IMG/VR virus record: IMGVR_UViG_3300022920_000282
Span: 1-41,222 of that record
Reading direction: 5' to 3' (one strand)
DNA: 41,222 bases
Source: a virus
Both the position numbers and the translations under genes were made by a program. Of the stretch, positions 14,296 through 20,775 are shown in pieces. The notes below the pieces were generated by a model. The model did no database searches, was not told the DNA's origin, and worked only from the letters and a program-made list of their open reading frames with translations. Positions within the stretch are counted from its first letter, which is position 1, and each line of letters begins with the position of its first letter.

Positions 14296-14336
14296 TTACA
14301 GTGCTTATACTATAGGATGTGTGAAGAGTTTCAGTT
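14296..14336 (-). promoter_or_regulatory. Possible divergent copy of the promoter element (guaB-like gene)
   Basis: The coding strand reads CTATAGTATAAGCACTGTAAC, sharing AGCACTGTAAC with promoter copy A, but the upstream TGTCAAA and TGCCA boxes are not recognisable. It is 19 bp before the ATG. Weak candidate. Confidence 0.25.
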
Positions 14337-14368
14337 AATCTAATATTTTAATTTGATTAAATTGATTG

Positions 14369-14440
14369 TAGCCCGTAGGGGAATCGAACCCCTCTTACCA
14401 GGATGAAAACCTGGCGTCCTAGCCGATAGACGAACGGGCC
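14369..14440 (-). tRNA. tRNA-Glu (anticodon TTC)
   Basis: Acceptor GGCCCGT/ACGGGCT, D arm TCGTCTATCGGCTAGGAC, anticodon stem CCAGG/CCTGG with loop TTTTCAT, T arm AGGGG-TTCGATT-CCCCT, discriminator A. CCA is not encoded. It lies upstream of the IMPDH-like gene on the same strand. Confidence 0.92.
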
Positions 14441-14494
14441 GTTACTTGACTGGCAGTCAATTATTATACTGCCAGCATTTTTATTGTTTCAATG

Positions 14495-14567
14495 TTGTCC
14501 CTCAGGGGCTCGAACCCCGACTCTTCTGTACCAAAAACAGACGTGTTGCCAGTTACACCAAAGGACA
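14495..14567 (-). tRNA. tRNA-Gln (anticodon TTG)
   Basis: Acceptor TGTCCTT/AGGGACA, D arm TGGTGTAACTGGCAACAC, anticodon stem TCTGT/ACAGA with loop TTTTGGT, T arm CGGGG-TTCGAGC-CCCTG (one G-C-plus wobble layout), discriminator A. It follows the sigma factor gene by 7 bp, so it is probably cut from the same transcript. Confidence 0.92.
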
Positions 14568-14574
14568 TTTAAAC

Positions 14575-15177
14575 TTATTTTACGACGTTAGCCGCAATGA
14601 TTGCTTTACCTCTACGAATTCTATTCTTAATTGTTTGTAAAGGTAAATCGTATTTATCAGCAATATCTTCATACTTCATATTGTTTAAAAGCCTATCTTC
14701 TAAGATGCCCTTATACATTGGTTTTAAAGTATTGATATTATGTAAAACTGATTCGTATTGATTCATGATGTAATTATCTTCATCAATCCAATCTTGTTCT
14801 GATTTATATTCCATCTCGATTAAAAGATCTTTAGCAGAAGTTTTAGATAAGTATCTTTCTGTATTGATACCATAATCTTTCATTGCATCAATAGATCTTT
14901 TCTTATTTCTTTGACGTATCCAACCTAAGCATTCGTTAAATGCAATTCTGTAAAGCCATGTAGTAATTTGATATTGTGGATCAAACTGATCTACCTTGGT
15001 CCATAGCTTAGTTAATGTGTTAGTTAGAATATCATCAGTTGCTTCATTGTCTTTTACTACATTATAGATATAAGACCTAAGACCTGGCTTAATTCTGATA
15101 TAAAGAGCTTTGTAATCTTGCTCTGATTTAGTTGAGATGTAGTTTTCTGTTAGTTCGCGATAGGTTACTTTTGACAT
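14575..15177 (-). CDS. ECF-like RNA polymerase sigma factor, candidate late sigma (gp55 analogue)
   Basis: 200 aa with the two core parts of an ECF sigma factor. Region 2 is about residues 25-95: EATDDILTNTLTKLWTKVDQ (DDI-TxT helix, core binding) and TTWLYRIAFNECLGWIRQRN (-10 recognition helix). Region 4 is about residues 145-197: MYKGILEDRLLNNMKYEDIA then LPLQTIKNRIRRGKAII, a helix-turn-helix for the -35 side. No region 1 or anti-sigma site is seen. In T4-like phages gp55 is the sigma that directs host polymerase to late promoters; a sigma encoded beside the middle genes and driven by promoter copy B fits that role. Which promoters it reads is inference. Confidence 0.82.
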   Translation of the reverse strand: MSKVTYRELTENYISTKSEQDYKALYIRIKPGLRSYIYNVVKDNEATDDILTNTLTKLWTKVDQFDPQYQITTWLYRIAFNECLGWIRQRNKKRSIDAMKDYGINTERYLSKTSAKDLLIEMEYKSEQDWIDEDNYIMNQYESVLHNINTLKPMYKGILEDRLLNNMKYEDIADKYDLPLQTIKNRIRRGKAIIAANVVK

Positions 15178-15215
15178 TTATTTCTTTTTTTAAGGTTATT
15201 ATTTTAATTACTGTA

Positions 15216-15257
15216 CTAATATACGAAAATTATTTGACATAAAAAAATGTTTTGGCA
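15216..15257 (-). promoter_or_regulatory. 42-bp-span promoter element, copy B (sigma factor gene)
   Basis: Coding strand: TGCCAAAACAT, a T tract, TGTCAAATAATTTT and CGTATATTAGTAC. The first and last boxes span exactly 42 bp. It lies about 39 bp before the sigma factor ATG. Confidence 0.6.
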
Positions 15258-15258
15258 T

Positions 15259-15330
15259 TTATTTTGTAATTAGTTTGTCTGTTAGTAGTATTATTACATG
15301 CTTTCTAACAAACTTACATTTTTTTGCCAT
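15259..15330 (-). CDS. Possible 23-aa basic peptide
   Basis: An ATG directly abuts the TAA of the 74-aa gene (TAAATG) and opens 23 codons: MAKKCKFVRKHVIILL then TDKLITK. The coupled position favours translation, but the frame is very short and ends just upstream of promoter copy B, so chance is a real alternative. Confidence 0.25.
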   Translation of the reverse strand: MAKKCKFVRKHVIILLTDKLITK

Positions 15331-15555
15331 TTATCTTTCTAAGATTACAAATTCACCAAAGGCTTTATCAAATACGGATATCAGGTGTTCGTAATCGCCT
15401 TCCATCATTTCATTAATGATATTTGCGCCCGCGTCTTTCCAACCTAATTGCTTAGCAAACCTTTTTGCGTATGCCATTAATGCGTATGCATTTCCATCAG
15501 GACCTGTAAGATCTATAATAATTGGGCCGGTGTGTTTTTGTTTTTCTCTAATCAT
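15331..15555 (-). CDS. Conserved small phage protein (74 aa), function unknown
   Basis: 74 aa containing IIIDLTGPDGNAYALMAYAK, then AKQLGWKDAGANIINEMMEG and DYEHLISVFDKAFGEF. I recall very similar small proteins (IDLTGPDGN-A-ALM) in many T4-like marine phages, always hypothetical. No catalytic motif is evident; an alpha-helical fold is likely. It stands alone behind promoter copy C, which suggests early or middle expression at a high level. Confidence 0.75.
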   Translation of the reverse strand: MIREKQKHTGPIIIDLTGPDGNAYALMAYAKRFAKQLGWKDAGANIINEMMEGDYEHLISVFDKAFGEFVILER

Positions 15556-15582
15556 AAGTAGTGTTTGTTTTTAATTACAGTA

Positions 15583-15624
15583 CTAATATACGAAAAAAAA
15601 CTGACATAAAAAAGTATTATGGCA
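15583..15624 (-). promoter_or_regulatory. 42-bp-span promoter element, copy C (74-aa gene)
   Basis: Coding strand: TGCCATAATACTTTTTT, TGTCAGTTTTTTTT and CGTATATTAGTACTG, again with a 42-bp span. It lies 28 bp before the ATG of the 74-aa gene. Confidence 0.58.
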
Positions 15625-15650
15625 GTTTTTTTGTAAAAGTTATTAACAAT

Positions 15651-16169
15651 TTAAAAATCGTTGAATATACCTACTAGTTTTAGTAATTCTTGTGGCTTAT
15701 GTGACCAGAAATCAGTAGCACAATTAATTATTTTCTTTTTAGGATCGGATTTAAAAGTCTTTAAGGGAAATCCAATGATAGAATACCATTTTTTAGGTTT
15801 GTTAGGCCAGTAGCTAAGAGGCCAATATGACATAATTACTTCATTCTTTTCGCAAGTTTGAATACATTTTATTATATCACATCCCTTTCTAAGCATTCCC
15901 TTTGCATCTAGTAATTCAATAGCCTCATCATGTTCTCCTAAACTGAATCTAATATTACCATTTAATCTTAGCATTGCATCTTGTGCAGTTCTAGGATCCC
16001 ATGCAAAGTTACCTAAATGATATACAGTATCATCTTTAGTTACAGCTTCATTCCAGTTATTAATAAGAGTATCATCCATTTCATTTACTGAATCAAAATC
16101 CCTTCCATATTTTTTAATTGCTCCTGGTCTACCTAATTGTAGATTTGATGTTACGAAAACTTTTCCCAT
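15651..16169 (-). CDS. Calcineurin-like phosphoesterase homologue with lost metal ligands
   Basis: 172 aa that aligns by eye with small metallophosphoesterases (usual start FTSDxHFGHxNIIKY..R.F.SVEEMDExLIxNWN). The scaffold is kept: AIKKYGRDFDSVNEMDDTLI, NNWNEAVTKDDTVYHLGNFA and RLNGNIRFSLGEHD. The metal-binding residues are not: the motif I Asp and His become Asn9 and Gln11, the GD of motif II becomes Gly53-Asn54, and GNHD becomes GEHD (78-81). It is probably a catalytically dead relative kept for binding or structure. The stop overlaps nothing; it is 1 bp from the PD-(D/E)XK gene upstream and probably co-transcribed. Confidence 0.7.
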   Translation of the reverse strand: MGKVFVTSNLQLGRPGAIKKYGRDFDSVNEMDDTLINNWNEAVTKDDTVYHLGNFAWDPRTAQDAMLRLNGNIRFSLGEHDEAIELLDAKGMLRKGCDIIKCIQTCEKNEVIMSYWPLSYWPNKPKKWYSIIGFPLKTFKSDPKKKIINCATDFWSHKPQELLKLVGIFNDF

Positions 16170-16170
16170 T

Positions 16171-16707
16171 TTAAGCTACTATAAATTTAATATTGTAATT
16201 ATCCCAAAGTTCACCAGTTAATGATAGTTCATTTACTCCGCCTTGGGCATTTTGTATTCTTTTGTCATCTGATATGTCTACAAAAAGATAAAGTACAAAA
16301 TCATAGTGTGTAGCATAGATCAATGATTGACCAATACCAGATCTAAGATCCGATCCTCTTTTACCTTTTTTAAATTCAATGGCAATTTTAATACCATTCA
16401 TTTCAACTGTCATATCTGGTCTATTTCTAGTTCCCATGAAGAGGATGTGTGATACTGTAGTATTCACATCGCCTTCCCAGTTGATTGAAGATTTTACGAT
16501 TTCTTTAGCTTTTTCTTTGTTTTCCTCACCTTCAGATACTATATAATCTGTTAAACCTCTTACAAGATGTGGATATATGAATTGCTTAATCTGATCTTCA
16601 GATTTCTTTTTGTAATTTAATGTACCAAAAATATCCTCATGCGTGATAGCTTCAGAAATTAAATCTAAAAATTCTATTCTCTTTTGAGACTTACTTGCTT
16701 GTTTCAT
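16171..16707 (-). CDS. PD-(D/E)XK nuclease-fold protein
   Basis: 178 aa. The central stretch RNRPDMTVEMNGIKIAIEFK followed by KGKRGSDLRSGIGQSLIYAT shows the PD-(D/E)XK arrangement: an Asp in RPDMTV (about residue 112), the ExK triad in IEFKKG (about 125-128) and a conserved Gln/Tyr helix (GQSLIY) that follows the core in this superfamily. Such proteins are DNA nucleases or Holliday/repair enzymes. The N-terminal 90 residues are helical and unassigned. The start overlaps the end of the upstream coiled-coil gene by 17 bp. The exact substrate is unknown; a restriction-like or recombination nuclease is possible. Confidence 0.7.
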   Translation of the reverse strand: MKQASKSQKRIEFLDLISEAITHEDIFGTLNYKKKSEDQIKQFIYPHLVRGLTDYIVSEGEENKEKAKEIVKSSINWEGDVNTTVSHILFMGTRNRPDMTVEMNGIKIAIEFKKGKRGSDLRSGIGQSLIYATHYDFVLYLFVDISDDKRIQNAQGGVNELSLTGELWDNYNIKFIVA

Positions 16708-17200
16708 TTGTTGCTGTTTCTAACTCAGGTTCAACCGTCTCAGCTGAACTTAATTGTTGTTCTAGTTCTGCTAACTCCTTATGAGTAGTTGAAATCTGTG
16801 AATTTAATTCTGCTAAGCTAGTCATTGCAATTGAAACTGCTTCTCCAATATTAGTTAACATAATAACGAATTTTCTAGCTGCTTCTACTCCAGTTCCTTC
16901 TACGTTTAAAAGTGCTTGATAAAGAGCATTTAATTCGTGACCTCTTAAGTTAATTACAGTTTCTTCTGCTTCTGATACTAATAATTCTTTATTCTGTAAC
17001 TTTAATTGGTCATGTAAAGATACTATTACAGCAGCATTATTTGTTTTCCATGTATATCCCTTATTAAGGTGATCCATTATAGTTTTTACCTGCTTTCTAT
17101 CATCTAACTTGACTGTATATGTTTCTGTTGCAGCCCTTGTTTGTAATTCGTCAGCTTTTGCTTGTAAAGCTTCTCTTTGAGTTTCTAGTGATTTGCCCAT
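16691..17200 (-). CDS. Coiled-coil hypothetical protein (169 aa)
   Basis: 169 aa with no recognised family. The N-terminal 25 residues and residues about 118-150 (LAELNSQISTTHKELAELEQ) have coiled-coil heptads; the middle (about 35-115) is predicted helical with VKLDDRKQVKTIMDHLNKGY and LRGHELNALYQALLNVEGTG. The C-terminus is a Glu/Thr-rich tail. It lies between guanylate kinase (35 bp upstream) and the nuclease-fold gene (overlap). Similar helical proteins are common among T4-like hypothetical genes. Confidence 0.65.
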   Translation of the reverse strand: MGKSLETQREALQAKADELQTRAATETYTVKLDDRKQVKTIMDHLNKGYTWKTNNAAVIVSLHDQLKLQNKELLVSEAEETVINLRGHELNALYQALLNVEGTGVEAARKFVIMLTNIGEAVSIAMTSLAELNSQISTTHKELAELEQQLSSAETVEPELETATNETSK

Positions 17201-17234
17201 GTTTGTTATTTTAGTTTAATTATTTATCTTGTTT

Positions 17235-17708
17235 TTAAAAGTCCTCGTTTCTAACTCTTAAGTCGTAATCTTTGAAGTGTTTAAACTGCTCATCGTCAGT
17301 AGTCATCCTTCTCATAATGGAATCATTTACATCATTCCTGTATTCTAATCTTTCGATTCTAGTAATTCTAGGTGGATCTAAATAAATTACCATGCATTTA
17401 TCTCTATATTCTTTTGGTAAAACATCTAGCCCATCTTTTGACATTATCATTACATCTGCCTGTTCAAATTCTTCTTTAGTAAGTCCATAATACCAGTTGT
17501 TGAAAATCATAAACTCTAACATCTCACCGGACTCAATAGTTTCTTTAAATTGATCTTCTGTCATAAAATGATAATCAACGCCATCGACTTCGTTTTTTCT
17601 TGGCAATCGCGTTGTACAACTAATACCAGGTTTAAAATTCTTAGCAATAAGTCTATTCTTTAAAAAATCCTTTCCAGCTGCTGCTTTACCTACTAGTATT
17701 AATTTCAT
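17235..17708 (-). CDS. gmk: Guanylate kinase-like nucleotide kinase
   Basis: 157 aa, shorter than the usual about 205 aa of guanylate kinase. Seen: P-loop GKAAAGKD (residues 7-14), the GMP-binding segment CTTRLPRKNEVDGVDYHFMT (31-50; family form TTR.PR.GEvdGvDY.F), FNNWYYGLTKEEFE (the Y-G pair that contacts GMP) and a lid RRMTTDDEQF with arginines. The C-terminal region after the lid is truncated compared with cellular enzymes. It should phosphorylate GMP (or dGMP) to the diphosphate. With the CBS-less IMPDH-like gene at 13237 it forms two steps of guanine nucleotide synthesis. T4's own dNMP kinase (gp1) is unrelated in sequence. Confidence 0.82.
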   Translation of the reverse strand: MKLILVGKAAAGKDFLKNRLIAKNFKPGISCTTRLPRKNEVDGVDYHFMTEDQFKETIESGEMLEFMIFNNWYYGLTKEEFEQADVMIMSKDGLDVLPKEYRDKCMVIYLDPPRITRIERLEYRNDVNDSIMRRMTTDDEQFKHFKDYDLRVRNEDF

Positions 17709-17713
17709 ATTTA

Positions 17714-18349
17714 TTATACGGTTGTTTTGGTTTTTGTTTTTATTTGATCTTTCCTTAAGTCTCTTACCACGTCTTTTCGGACTGTTTCTAAATATTGCTC
17801 TCTTTTTTTATTAGACACAAATGGCACTGACCAGAATTGCTTAGTCTTAAGCCATAATGATAATCGCCACCCAAAGACAAATGTAAATACTCCCATTACT
17901 AATCTTAATTTAGGCGAGTTTAAATAGAGTGTTTTAACTGGCAATGCTGGTGCTCCGTGTGTAATATATGTTCTTACTTTTTTATCACTTAAGAATGGTT
18001 TAGGGTAAGCGTACGGTCCTATAACTGGCACGAATTGATATGCATACCCTGGGGTTAATACCTCATCAAAAAATATCTCCATTCTTGGTGTTAATCTAAA
18101 CCACCAAACCGGTGAGATAAAGTAAATACGATCTGCCCATTTGACTAGCTCTTTATATTTTTCAATAAGATCTGTTCTTGGTCTAGCAAAACTATCACTG
18201 TATAATTCAATACATTCTACTTCGTTTAAATAACCTGGAGTATTTAAAAGAGTTTTCTTAAGAGTCCTATAAATACCGTTATAGCAGAACGATCCCTCAT
18301 CTGGATGTCCAATAACTATTAGGTTTTGCATTCTTTCCTTCTTACTCAT
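17714..18349 (-). CDS. Flavodoxin-fold NAD(P)H:quinone oxidoreductase-like protein
   Basis: 211 aa of the flavodoxin_2 (NQO/KefF/MdaB) type. Seen: LIVIGHPDEGSFCYNGIYRT (residues about 9-28; FMN phosphate loop, family form HP...SfN), ADRIYFISPVWWFRLTPRME (about 72-91; the pP-WWf motif) and PGYAYQF. These enzymes use FMN or FAD and NAD(P)H to reduce quinones or similar small molecules. A hydrophobic stretch near residues 150-170 (GVFTFVFGWRLSLWL) is unusual and may touch the membrane. The start at 18349 is supported by an ATGA overlap with a micro-ORF; a second Met at residue 7 also fits. Role in infection unknown, possibly redox control. Confidence 0.78.
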   Translation of the reverse strand: MSKKERMQNLIVIGHPDEGSFCYNGIYRTLKKTLLNTPGYLNEVECIELYSDSFARPRTDLIEKYKELVKWADRIYFISPVWWFRLTPRMEIFFDEVLTPGYAYQFVPVIGPYAYPKPFLSDKKVRTYITHGAPALPVKTLYLNSPKLRLVMGVFTFVFGWRLSLWLKTKQFWSVPFVSNKKREQYLETVRKDVVRDLRKDQIKTKTKTTV

Positions 18350-18417
18350 AAAAATTTCTTAAATTGTGTTTCTTCTCTCTTTCGAGCTTGTTCTAATTTT
18401 TTAGCTTCGATCACCAT
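18346..18417 (-). CDS. Possible 23-aa basic micro-ORF
   Basis: MVIEAKKLEQARKREETQFK-KFL, starting within the last codons of the glycosylase gene (17-bp overlap) and ending TGA over the ATG of the oxidoreductase (ATGA). It would form one charged helix. It may serve mainly to couple translation between the two genes. Confidence 0.35.
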   Translation of the reverse strand: MVIEAKKLEQARKREETQFKKFL

Positions 18418-19228
18418 ATAAAAAATCTTTTAAATCATCTCTACTGGTTGGGACATTATCCCATTTCTTATCATACCAAAATGTTCTGCCATTTCTATCT
18501 TTTCTCTTTGACATTTCAGCATTGCCATAACATAACATGAAGCGCTCTTGGATAGCCTCGTCTCCAAATGGATTATCCCAATCCTTTATGTTTCCACCGC
18601 CCTTAGCATACGCCAGAAGTGGTATATCTCGGCATAAATCTAGTAGTTTAGGATATTTAGCGAATTGCATGCCAGCTGGTAAGAATGGATCTACATCTCC
18701 GGCTCTGAAAATGATTTCAGCTCTTAGGTAATTACCAATACCATTAAAATATTTCTGATCCATTAACATTTCATAGAGTGGTTTCTTAAGCTTAGTCAAG
18801 TTAGTCATGACATTATCCCAAAATGCTTTGTAATCTGTTGTTGGGTCTGGTCCTCTGTTTTCTGACCATGCTAAACCTTGTTTCCATTTACCAAAACGTC
18901 TGACATCTACAAATGATAATGTAGTATCTGCATCAGAATAAAATTTAAGGTGAGAATGTTTCAACTCTTGTCCAGTATGAGTTAGCTTAAAATGACCGGA
19001 CATACCCATTGTGATTCTAACTGTAACAAATTGATCTGAATAGTTATCTAAGAAATAGAGTACCATTTCTTTTCCTTTTGATTTAGCTTTAATCTTAAAC
19101 TTTGTAAAAGGAATATTTAGGTCTTCACACTTATGGACTGGATTCTTTTCTACTTTTGTAAAAGTGATCCCCTCTGATACTTGATTAACATAGTCTGATG
19201 TGAACTTGAGTTCCGCTAACTCTGGCAT
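18401..19228 (-). CDS. Fpg/Nei family DNA glycosylase with a zinc-less finger
   Basis: 275 aa, near the usual 270. It removes oxidised bases and cuts the strand by beta/delta-elimination in this family. Seen: MPELAELKF (catalytic Pro1 after Met removal and Glu2), Lys at the KGKEMVLYF strand (about 52-60), TMGMSGHFKL (family MsG.f), SHLKFYSDADTTLSFVDVRR then FGKW, and the helix-two-turn-helix GIGNYLRAEIIFRAG (about 165-179). The C-terminal finger MLCYGNAEMSKRKDRNGRTF-WYDKKW has one Cys instead of four, so it is zinc-less like NEIL1 and mimivirus Nei1, while keeping the arginine-bearing RNGRTFWY turn. No glycosylase of this family is part of T4's standard set; base-excision repair of phage DNA is the likely role. 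Confidence 0.85.
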   Translation of the reverse strand: MPELAELKFTSDYVNQVSEGITFTKVEKNPVHKCEDLNIPFTKFKIKAKSKGKEMVLYFLDNYSDQFVTVRITMGMSGHFKLTHTGQELKHSHLKFYSDADTTLSFVDVRRFGKWKQGLAWSENRGPDPTTDYKAFWDNVMTNLTKLKKPLYEMLMDQKYFNGIGNYLRAEIIFRAGDVDPFLPAGMQFAKYPKLLDLCRDIPLLAYAKGGGNIKDWDNPFGDEAIQERFMLCYGNAEMSKRKDRNGRTFWYDKKWDNVPTSRDDLKDFLYGDRS

Positions 19229-19246
19229 AATGGTATGATTTAATAG

Positions 19247-19360
19247 TTATATCTTATCATGTGTAATTGTTTCACTATCTTTATCATCTAAATCTTCGCG
19301 AGAATAATTCCAAGATTCTTCCCAAAATATGAAGCTGGGATGTGCTTTATTTAACGACAT
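19247..19360 (-). CDS. Small acidic hypothetical protein (37 aa)
   Basis: Start ATG overlaps the end of the 83-aa gene (14 bp). Product MSLNKAHPSFIFWEESWNYS-REDLDDKDSETITHDKI, aromatic then acidic. No family recognised. The overlap with its neighbour and lack of any other gene in this gap support it moderately. Confidence 0.45.
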   Translation of the reverse strand: MSLNKAHPSFIFWEESWNYSREDLDDKDSETITHDKI

Positions 19361-19598
19361 AAGTTAATTCAACTTCTGGATCATTAATAACACTGATAAT
19401 CTTAGGTTCTGCGGCTCCATGTGTGGCTAAGATATGTGCCAGTCGGCCAAACGCGCCTGCTCTGCATAATCCATCGACTCCTTTTGATATATCATTAGGG
19501 TCCCTTAAAATGGTCGCTAAATGCAAATGCATAAACCCTTCTTCGGATTGCCAAGAATAATCTAATATTAAAGGTTTTTTAGAGATTATATTAATCAT
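19347..19598 (-). CDS. Hypothetical protein (83 aa)
   Basis: 83 aa, mixed alpha/beta: MINIISKKPLILDYSWQSEE, a His-rich FMHLHLATILRD, a Gly/Ala helix CRAGAFGRLAHILATHGAAE and a final strand VELTYVVK. No known family. It overlaps neighbours on both sides (8 and 14 bp), so it is certainly part of this block of small co-translated genes. Similar size and position suggest a host-takeover or accessory early gene, without direct evidence. Confidence 0.6.
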   Translation of the reverse strand: MINIISKKPLILDYSWQSEEGFMHLHLATILRDPNDISKGVDGLCRAGAFGRLAHILATHGAAEPKIISVINDPEVELTYVVK

Positions 19599-19743
19599 AC
19601 TCGTCTAGATCATTTACGGATCTAATATTTTTAAAATTAATTTTAGGCTCTTTACTTCGCTCCTTACGCTTCTTAAACTGTAGTGCTTTTTTACGACTTT
19701 CGTCGGAGTCATTAGACATCTCAGGCCTGTTAGGCATTTTCAT
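19591..19743 (-). CDS. Small basic hypothetical protein (50 aa)
   Basis: MKMPNRPEMSNDSDESRKKA-LQFKKRKERSKEPKINF..., highly charged with a Lys/Arg-rich centre and an acidic end (NDLDEYD). Its TAA lies inside the start of the 83-aa gene, an overlapping coupled junction, and it begins 5 bp after the preceding gene. A nucleic-acid-binding helix is possible; no family recognised. Confidence 0.55.
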   Translation of the reverse strand: MKMPNRPEMSNDSDESRKKALQFKKRKERSKEPKINFKNIRSVNDLDEYD

Positions 19744-19748
19744 TAGAA

Positions 19749-19949
19749 TTATGTTTCTGAAGTGGTATTAGTTGAACACCATACTGGAGGTGGTGTCGTA
19801 TCTGGGGGAGAATAGTAGGGGTTAGGACCCGGGGCATATATTGGATATGACGGTGGATTGTAAACATCGTCTTTAAGTAAAACTACTGCTTCTTCAGCTG
19901 TAATTTGCTTTTTGTCTAATAGTTTCTGTACGATACTTGCCTTTGTCAT
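19749..19949 (-). CDS. Small Pro/Tyr-rich protein with helical N-terminus
   Basis: 66 aa. The first 30 residues form a helical, SHOCT-like or UBA-like unit (SIVQKLLDKKQITAEEAVVL) typical of short C-terminal oligomerisation motifs; the remainder is proline- and tyrosine-rich and probably disordered (YPIYAPGPNPYYSPPDTTPP). Function unknown. The KQITAEEA pattern is the only recognisable element and resembles the 'G-x-I-T-x-E-E' motif of SHOCT domains. Confidence 0.55.
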   Translation of the reverse strand: MTKASIVQKLLDKKQITAEEAVVLLKDDVYNPPSYPIYAPGPNPYYSPPDTTPPPVWCSTNTTSET

Positions 19950-19984
19950 TTTTAATGTATTTAAGATTTATACCTGGTATTTAA

Positions 19985-20233
19985 CTAAAGTTTCTTTTTA
20001 TAGTTTAAAAGCCATCCACATTTTTCATATTCTTCATAGAATTCAAAATGATCAATCATACTATCAATTTGACTTGGTTCTGGAATTGCATCTGGCTCTA
20101 GAAAAAAGATTGGCATGCATATTTCATCAGTATCTTCTAATTGAAAAGTTAATGCCATACAAATAGTTTCGATGGTTGCCTGTCCCGTTAACATTTGAAA
20201 CGAGTTTTCTATTGATTGTTGATAATCTGTCAT
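19985..20233 (-). CDS. Hypothetical acidic protein (82 aa)
   Basis: 82 aa, acidic, mostly helical: MTDYQQSIENSFQMLTGQAT, TFQLEDTDEICMPIFFLEPD, then MIDHFEFYEEYEKCGWLLNY. No family recognised. It begins 15 bp after tRNA-Ser on the same strand and is the head of the small-gene block that runs down to the glycosylase. Confidence 0.6.
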   Translation of the reverse strand: MTDYQQSIENSFQMLTGQATIETICMALTFQLEDTDEICMPIFFLEPDAIPEPSQIDSMIDHFEFYEEYEKCGWLLNYKKKL

Positions 20234-20247
20234 AATTTTAGTTTTTT

Positions 20248-20333
<86 letters not shown>

Positions 20334-20338
20334 TGTCT

Positions 20339-20437
20339 TTACATTAATGGCCCTGCACTACAACTATGAATAGCAGCTTTCATTCTCTGCTCCTCTAACC
20401 ATTGTAGGTATTTCCAAAATCTTTTTAATCTTTTCAT
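20339..20437 (-). CDS. Small basic hypothetical protein (32 aa)
   Basis: [20 protein letters not shown] then [12 protein letters not shown], ending in ATG-TAA just before tRNA-Ser. The first half is a basic, Trp/aromatic amphipathic helix. It begins one base before the stop of the KTSC gene. Short; could be chance, but it fills the gap and has the local codon habit. Confidence 0.4.
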   Translation of the reverse strand: MKRLKRFWKYLQWLEEQRMKAAIHSCSAGPLM

Positions 20438-20438
20438 T

Positions 20439-20759
20439 TTAATTTCCCATTTGATAATCAGCAGGTGGCAATTCATCTAATAAACTTCCAGGTGCTGTAA
20501 CATTCTTAACAAGTCCACTAAGCTCTGCTTTAATTTCCTTTACTTCATACTTAGCATATTCAAATTCACCCTTAATATATTCATTAAGTGCTTTACCTTG
20601 AGAATCTGCTGTATTAAATTTATCCCATGTATTTTGATCTACTGCTTCATAGACGTATGTTGCCCATTTAAAAACCACTGTTAGGGTTTTATCTGTAACG
20701 TTATATGTTGCTGAATTAATAGTAGAACTCGTGTAGTGTGATGTTGTGCTAGTTATCAT
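20439..20759 (-). CDS. KTSC-domain protein
   Basis: 106 aa. Residues about 10-70 match the KTSC domain (named for lysyl-tRNA synthetase C-terminal association): SSTINSATYNVTDKTLTVVF, KWATYVYEAVDQNTWDKFNT, ADSQGKALNEYIKGEFEYAK; the family pattern is S..i....Yd....tL.v.F..G..Y.Y..Vp...w..f..A.S.G..fn..Ik..y. The C-terminal 35 residues are an acidic/Pro tail. KTSC proteins are frequent in phages; nucleic acid or tRNA interaction has been suggested but is not proven. It is adjacent to tRNA-Ser and the glycosyltransferase. Confidence 0.8.
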   Translation of the reverse strand: MITSTTSHYTSSTINSATYNVTDKTLTVVFKWATYVYEAVDQNTWDKFNTADSQGKALNEYIKGEFEYAKYEVKEIKAELSGLVKNVTAPGSLLDELPPADYQMGN

Positions 20760-20775
20760 AAATATAATTTATCTA

